In this document: in pieces, positions 6,417-9,899 of the stretch
Layout: each line of letters starts with the position of its first letter
How positions within the stretch are numbered: position 1 is the stretch's first letter
Source of the DNA: Bacteroidales bacterium
Lineage (GTDB): Bacteria > Bacteroidota > Bacteroidia > Bacteroidales > JAADJA01
NCBI GenBank assembly: GCA_021106665.1
Contig: JAIOTR010000256.1
Coordinates: 1-9,899, forward strand
DNA length: 9,899 bases
Direction of reading: 5' to 3'
Program-made: the position numbers and the translations under genes
The notes under the pieces: generated by a model
What the model was told of the DNA's origin: nothing
The model's database searches: none
Seen by the model: only the letters and a program-made list of their open reading frames with translations

Positions 6417-8837
6417 ATGGATATATTCGGGCAAAAAAATAAGGTCTCTCATCAACTGATACAGAGCATACCCCTTGCATTTGCAAAATTCGAAATTGAA
6501 TTTAATGAACAAGGAGATCCATATAATTTGATCATTAATGAAGTAAATGAATTATTTGAAAAGATTGCCGGGCATAGCAGAAATGATTTAATAGGAAAAA
6601 AATTGTCTGATATTTTTCCTGAATTTAATGAAAAAATGTCTGAAAGGTTTAAAACATATAAGTCTTATATAAAAAACAGAAAGAGATATCAGAGTGAGAT
6701 ATTTCTGGAATCTATAAATAAGTGGTACGATGTGTTTATCAATGTGCCGGAAGAGGATAGTCTTACTATATTATTGAGTGAAAGCACTAATCGAAAAAAT
6801 ATTGAAGAGGAACATCGACTAAATGAAAAAAAATTTAAAAGCCTGTATGAAAACTCAACAATAGGTTTATATCGAACCAGTTCTACCGGTGAAATTTTAT
6901 TGGCAAATAAATCTCTTATAAATCTTCTTGGATATGAATCTTTTGAAGAGCTTTCGAAAAGGAACCTCGAAAAGGAAGGATTTGATCCGGCTAATCCCAG
7001 GTCAGAATTTAAAAAATTACTGGAAAAGAAGGGGGAAATCATAGGATATGAATCCTCATGGATTACAAAAGATGGCAATACCATATTCATCAGGGAAAGT
7101 GCCAGGACAGTTAATGATAAAGACGGTAAAAATTTATTTTATGAGGGAACCGTTGAAAATATTACTGAAAAGAAAATTGCTGAAATCCAAATTGCAGCAT
7201 TAAACAGTTTATTTCTGGAGGTTGGTATTGATCCGGCACAAAACATTCAAATTTATGTTAAAAAGACATGTGAAATTATTAATGGGACATGTGCGTTGTA
7301 TAACCGAATAGATTATGAAAATAATTTGTTGGTAACCCTTTCTGAATATAACGCTCCTGCGGAAATATTAGTAAACGGAGATCCTGAAGGCCATATATGT
7401 TATGAAACCACAATAAAAGGTAAAAACAAACCGGTAGCAATTGAAAATCTCCTTGAGTCAGAATATTTTCATCCCGATCCCAAATTAAAAGAGAGTGGTT
7501 TAAAATCCTATCTTGGAGTTCCGGTTATTGTTGATGATGAAACTATTGGTTCCTTATGTGTGTTTAGTGAAAAATCTAAACAATACACCCAAACGGAACT
7601 AAAAATAATTAATACGCTGGCTAAAGGACTCTCCCTTGAACAAAAAAGATCGGATGTTGAACAGAATCTGATAAAAGCTATTGGTGAAGCAAAGAAAGCC
7701 AATATGGTTAAAAGCCAATTCCTTGCAAATATGAGCCATGAAATCAGGACACCGCTGAATGGGATAATGGGATTTTCTGAAATGTTATTGACACAGGAAT
7801 CGGATCCCAAAAAAGCCAGGATGCTTCAAATGATAGAGGATTCGGGTAATCAATTACTACAAATAATCAACGATATTTTTGACTATTCACGAATTGAGTC
7901 AGGTAAAATCAAACTCCATGAAGATAATTTTAAACTGAGGGAACTTATCAATGAAACAGTCAGCTTTTTTGATCAAGCATATAAATCTAAAGAACTGCAG
8001 GTAATTGTAAATTTAGATGGAATAACTGAAAATAATTTATTTGGTGATTATTTCAAGTTCAGGCAAATATTGATCAATGTGATTGACAATGCCATTAAAT
8101 TTACTGATGAAGGATCAATTATCGTTATAGCTGAATCTAAATTAACAGATAGTAAAGTACAGGTAAACTTGATAGTTGAAGACACTGGAATTGGGATTAA
8201 CAGTGATCAGATTGAGACAATATTTGATGAGTTCAAACAGCTTGAATACTATTTAACCAAACAAATTAAAGGAACAGGACTTGGACTTACCATATCAAAA
8301 AAATTATTAGATTTGCTGAGTGGAACGATAAATGTAGAAAGTGAACCCGGTAAAGGCAGCAGATTTATTATTAATTTACCATTCAAAACCAAAACAAAAA
8401 CAGATCAAAAAAATAAAGAGGTAATCAGTAAACCCATGGAACTAAGGGAAGAAAAAAACAAAACTGTTAAAATTTTATTGGCAGAGGATAACGAAGCAAA
8501 CCAATTTTTAATAAAAGCTATAACAAAATCAAAAGATTGGGATATTACTGTCGTAGATGATGGTGATCAGGCTGTTGAACAATTTAAAAAAGATAAATTT
8601 GATTTAGTATTGATGGATGTTCAAATGCCGGTCATGAATGGTTATGAAGCCACCAAATTAATACGTGAATTCGAAGTTGAAAAAGGGACACATACTCCAA
8701 TTATAGCCCTTACTGCATATGCTATGAAATCAGACAGGGACCTTTGCCTTGAGGCCGGAATGGATGACTATATTTCAAAACCCTTCAAAAGGCAACAATT
8801 TCTTGACAAAATAGCAGAAGTGATCGACAAAGATTAA
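6417..8837 (+). CDS. soluble hybrid sensor histidine kinase, PAS-PAS-GAF-HisKA-HATPase-REC
   Basis: This 806-residue two-component hybrid kinase should autophosphorylate a histidine and pass the phosphate to its own receiver. Domains in order: PAS at about 8-125, PAS with PAC tail at 140-251, GAF at 261-405, a short coiled linker, HisKA at 430-496 (SHEIRTP with phospho-acceptor His441), HATPase_c at 540-657 (N box with Asn558, G1 DTGIG at 589-593, G2 GTGLG at 619-623), and a receiver at 685-801 (acidic pair E690/D691, phospho-acceptor Asp734 in LMDVQMP, conserved Lys788). All catalytic residues are present. No signal peptide or membrane segment is visible, so it senses an internal ligand, redox state or small molecule. 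No HPt or output regulator is encoded nearby; the phosphate must go to a distant partner. An in-frame TTG at 6396 would add seven residues, but the ATG is preferred. A PAS/GAF ligand cannot be named from sequence. Confidence 0.93.
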   Translation: MDIFGQKNKVSHQLIQSIPLAFAKFEIEFNEQGDPYNLIINEVNELFEKIAGHSRNDLIGKKLSDIFPEFNEKMSERFKTYKSYIKNRKRYQSEIFLESINKWYDVFINVPEEDSLTILLSESTNRKNIEEEHRLNEKKFKSLYENSTIGLYRTSSTGEILLANKSLINLLGYESFEELSKRNLEKEGFDPANPRSEFKKLLEKKGEIIGYESSWITKDGNTIFIRESARTVNDKDGKNLFYEGTVENITEKKIAEIQIAALNSLFLEVGIDPAQNIQIYVKKTCEIINGTCALYNRIDYENNLLVTLSEYNAPAEILVNGDPEGHICYETTIKGKNKPVAIENLLESEYFHPDPKLKESGLKSYLGVPVIVDDETIGSLCVFSEKSKQYTQTELKIINTLAKGLSLEQKRSDVEQNLIKAIGEAKKANMVKSQFLANMSHEIRTPLNGIMGFSEMLLTQESDPKKARMLQMIEDSGNQLLQIINDIFDYSRIESGKIKLHEDNFKLRELINETVSFFDQAYKSKELQVIVNLDGITENNLFGDYFKFRQILINVIDNAIKFTDEGSIIVIAESKLTDSKVQVNLIVEDTGIGINSDQIETIFDEFKQLEYYLTKQIKGTGLGLTISKKLLDLLSGTINVESEPGKGSRFIINLPFKTKTKTDQKNKEVISKPMELREEKNKTVKILLAEDNEANQFLIKAITKSKDWDITVVDDGDQAVEQFKKDKFDLVLMDVQMPVMNGYEATKLIREFEVEKGTHTPIIALTAYAMKSDRDLCLEAGMDDYISKPFKRQQFLDKIAEVIDKD

Positions 8838-8864
8838 CTTAATATTACTGGATCAATTTTCTTA

Positions 8865-8912
8865 AATGAAAATTTTTATTCATTCTATCCTTTTACATGC
8901 TTATTTTAGCAT
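8865..8912 (+). terminator. two weak hairpins in the kinase-to-GH97 gap
   Basis: AATGAA (8865-8870) pairs with TTCATT (8879-8884) around an AT loop, and ATGCT (8897-8901) pairs with AGCAT (8908-8912) around TATTTT. Neither is followed by a proper T run, though TCCTTTT lies just after the first. The gap of 96 bases contains no exact TAnnTTTG motif, so whether the downstream lipoprotein gene is transcribed separately from the kinase cannot be settled here. Confidence 0.2.
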
Positions 8913-8933
8913 CCTGAATCTTTAAAGTTCAAA

Positions 8934-9704
8934 ATGATCAGGACGTTAAATCTTTGCCTATTCACTGTAATCTTTCTACTATGCTCTTGCAGCAAGTCAA
9001 AGGACAGTTACGAAGCCTACCTCCCCTCCCCTGATTCAAGGATACATATTTATTTTAATCATAATAAGGGCGAACCCTATTATCTGGTTTATTACAGAAA
9101 TGAAATAATAATCGATTGGTCGCTGTTGGGATTTACCTTGTCTGATAATATTTCACTGACTGATAACCTAATGATAACAAACACCAAATCGAAGTCAGAA
9201 AAATATAGGGAAAACGAACCTGATATGGATACAATTACAATAAAAGGCGATTATAATGAAATGACCATTGGTTTTGAGAAGGTTAATAATCCTAAGCTTG
9301 GATTTGATCTGGTACTCAGGTCTTACAATAAAGGTATTGCTTTCAGGTACATTTTTAAAGGTGAAGGAACAGAAAAAGTTTCTTCTATTTTATCGGAAGA
9401 AACTCAGTTTAATTTGAATGTCAATATTTTTAACTGGACATTAGCACAAGACACATCTGACCTTCCGGTTACTTTCATTGCTGATAAAAGATTTTCAGTA
9501 ATTATTGATGAGACAATAGAAGTTGGATATCCCAAGATGAAGTTAAAAAGTGTATCAAATGATAAAACAAGATTTAAATGTTTACTGAATAGAAAGAATG
9601 CTGATCCTTTAATTAAAATCGAGGCGGAAGTAAAATCACCATGGAGAATAATTTTTATAAAAAAGATAGTAGATCAGAAAAATCATAATAAAGATGAATC
9701 ATAA
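8934..9704 (+). CDS. lipoprotein consisting of a GH97-type N-terminal domain only
   Basis: The 256-residue product begins with a lipoprotein signal; the lipobox is LCSC with Cys19 as the lipidated residue. Residues about 28-243 match the N-terminal beta-super-sandwich domain of glycoside hydrolase family 97 (GH97_N, PF14508). They open with the SPDSRIHIYF strand, carry YNKGIAFRY at 131-139 (family form YNxGVAFRY) and the stretch around E193 and GYPKM (198-202), and close with SPWRIIFI at 235-242. In full GH97 enzymes such as SusB (about 700 residues) this is followed by a catalytic (beta/alpha)8 barrel and a C-terminal sandwich. Here the protein stops about 14 residues after the domain, in a basic polar tail. 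It therefore lacks the barrel and most catalytic residues, and is more likely a glycan-binding or sensing lipoprotein than an enzyme. Its 3' end overlaps the MFS gene by 11 bases, implying coupled translation. A domain-loss remnant is the alternative. Confidence 0.8.
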   Translation: MIRTLNLCLFTVIFLLCSCSKSKDSYEAYLPSPDSRIHIYFNHNKGEPYYLVYYRNEIIIDWSLLGFTLSDNISLTDNLMITNTKSKSEKYRENEPDMDTITIKGDYNEMTIGFEKVNNPKLGFDLVLRSYNKGIAFRYIFKGEGTEKVSSILSEETQFNLNVNIFNWTLAQDTSDLPVTFIADKRFSVIIDETIEVGYPKMKLKSVSNDKTRFKCLLNRKNADPLIKIEAEVKSPWRIIFIKKIVDQKNHNKDES

Positions 9705-9899
9705 AAATCAATCAATAAATTATTTTAAAACAACGCCAATTTTCCTTGCATTTCTGTGCATGGGATTTGGCGATGTTGTTGGGCCTCTTGTTAGCCTGGT
9801 CAAAGAATCATTTGATGTAAATAATTTCCAGGCGCAACTCATGACATTTTCAGGATTTATCATGTTTGGAATTCTATCAATTCCCATTGGGCTTTTGCA
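9694..9899 (+). CDS. MFS transporter, N-terminal part (cut by window end)
   Basis: The first 68 codons of a major facilitator superfamily permease are present and run off the window. After a polar 13-residue start, residues about 14-34 form the first membrane helix with the MGFGDVVGP signature. This resembles the N terminus of FucP-like/FHS-type sugar:proton symporters in Bacteroidota, where MGFVDVVG is common. A loop with KESF follows, then a second helix from about 46 to 68 (FSGFIMFGI...IPIGLL). The ATG at 9694 lies inside the end of the GH97-domain gene (ATGAATCATAA overlap), so translation is probably coupled to it. No separate promoter or ribosome-binding site is needed or seen. The pairing with a GH97-type lipoprotein supports a sugar or sugar-derivative substrate. 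The exact substrate cannot be named from this fragment. Confidence 0.8.
   Translation, partial: MNHKNQSINYFKTTPIFLAFLCMGFGDVVGPLVSLVKESFDVNNFQAQLMTFSGFIMFGILSIPIGLL

Overview
The window is strongly AT-rich DNA that fits a member of the Bacteroidota (Bacteroidetes). The pointers are a type IX secretion (T9SS) C-terminal sorting domain, two Bacteroidota-style lipoproteins, a GH97 N-terminal domain (a family concentrated in this phylum), a missing Shine-Dalgarno signal at every start, and exact TAnnTTTG (-7 type) promoter motifs just ahead of three genes. No finer placement is supported. All genes run on the + strand.

Bases 1-1384 form a decayed or accessory stretch. It holds gene-less DNA, the C-terminal stub of a leucine-rich-repeat protein with a T9SS sorting tail (354-908), a clear intrinsic terminator (977-1010), a short imperfect tandem repeat, and a compact multi-helix element whose outer helices have tRNA acceptor/T-arm geometry (1132-1213). 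From 1385 the DNA is ordinary gene-dense chromosome: a serine-hydrolase lipoprotein of the class C beta-lactamase/esterase fold, a large secreted all-helical TPR-like protein of unknown function, a peptidase E (alpha-aspartyl dipeptidase), and a soluble PAS-PAS-GAF hybrid histidine kinase with a C-terminal receiver. The window closes with a lipoprotein consisting only of a GH97 N-terminal domain, whose end overlaps the start of an MFS sugar-transporter-like gene cut by the window edge.

Gene spacing suggests mostly single-gene transcription units: gaps of about 100-270 bases, with promoter-like motifs before the serine hydrolase, the TPR-like protein and the kinase. The exception is the GH97-domain lipoprotein and the MFS gene, which overlap by 11 bases and are very likely co-translated. 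They look like the start of a small carbohydrate-uptake or sensing operon. The most unusual items are the GH97 N-terminal domain without its catalytic barrel, the 888-residue exported protein, and the tRNA-like element. I did not find a defence system, CRISPR array or intact mobile element.
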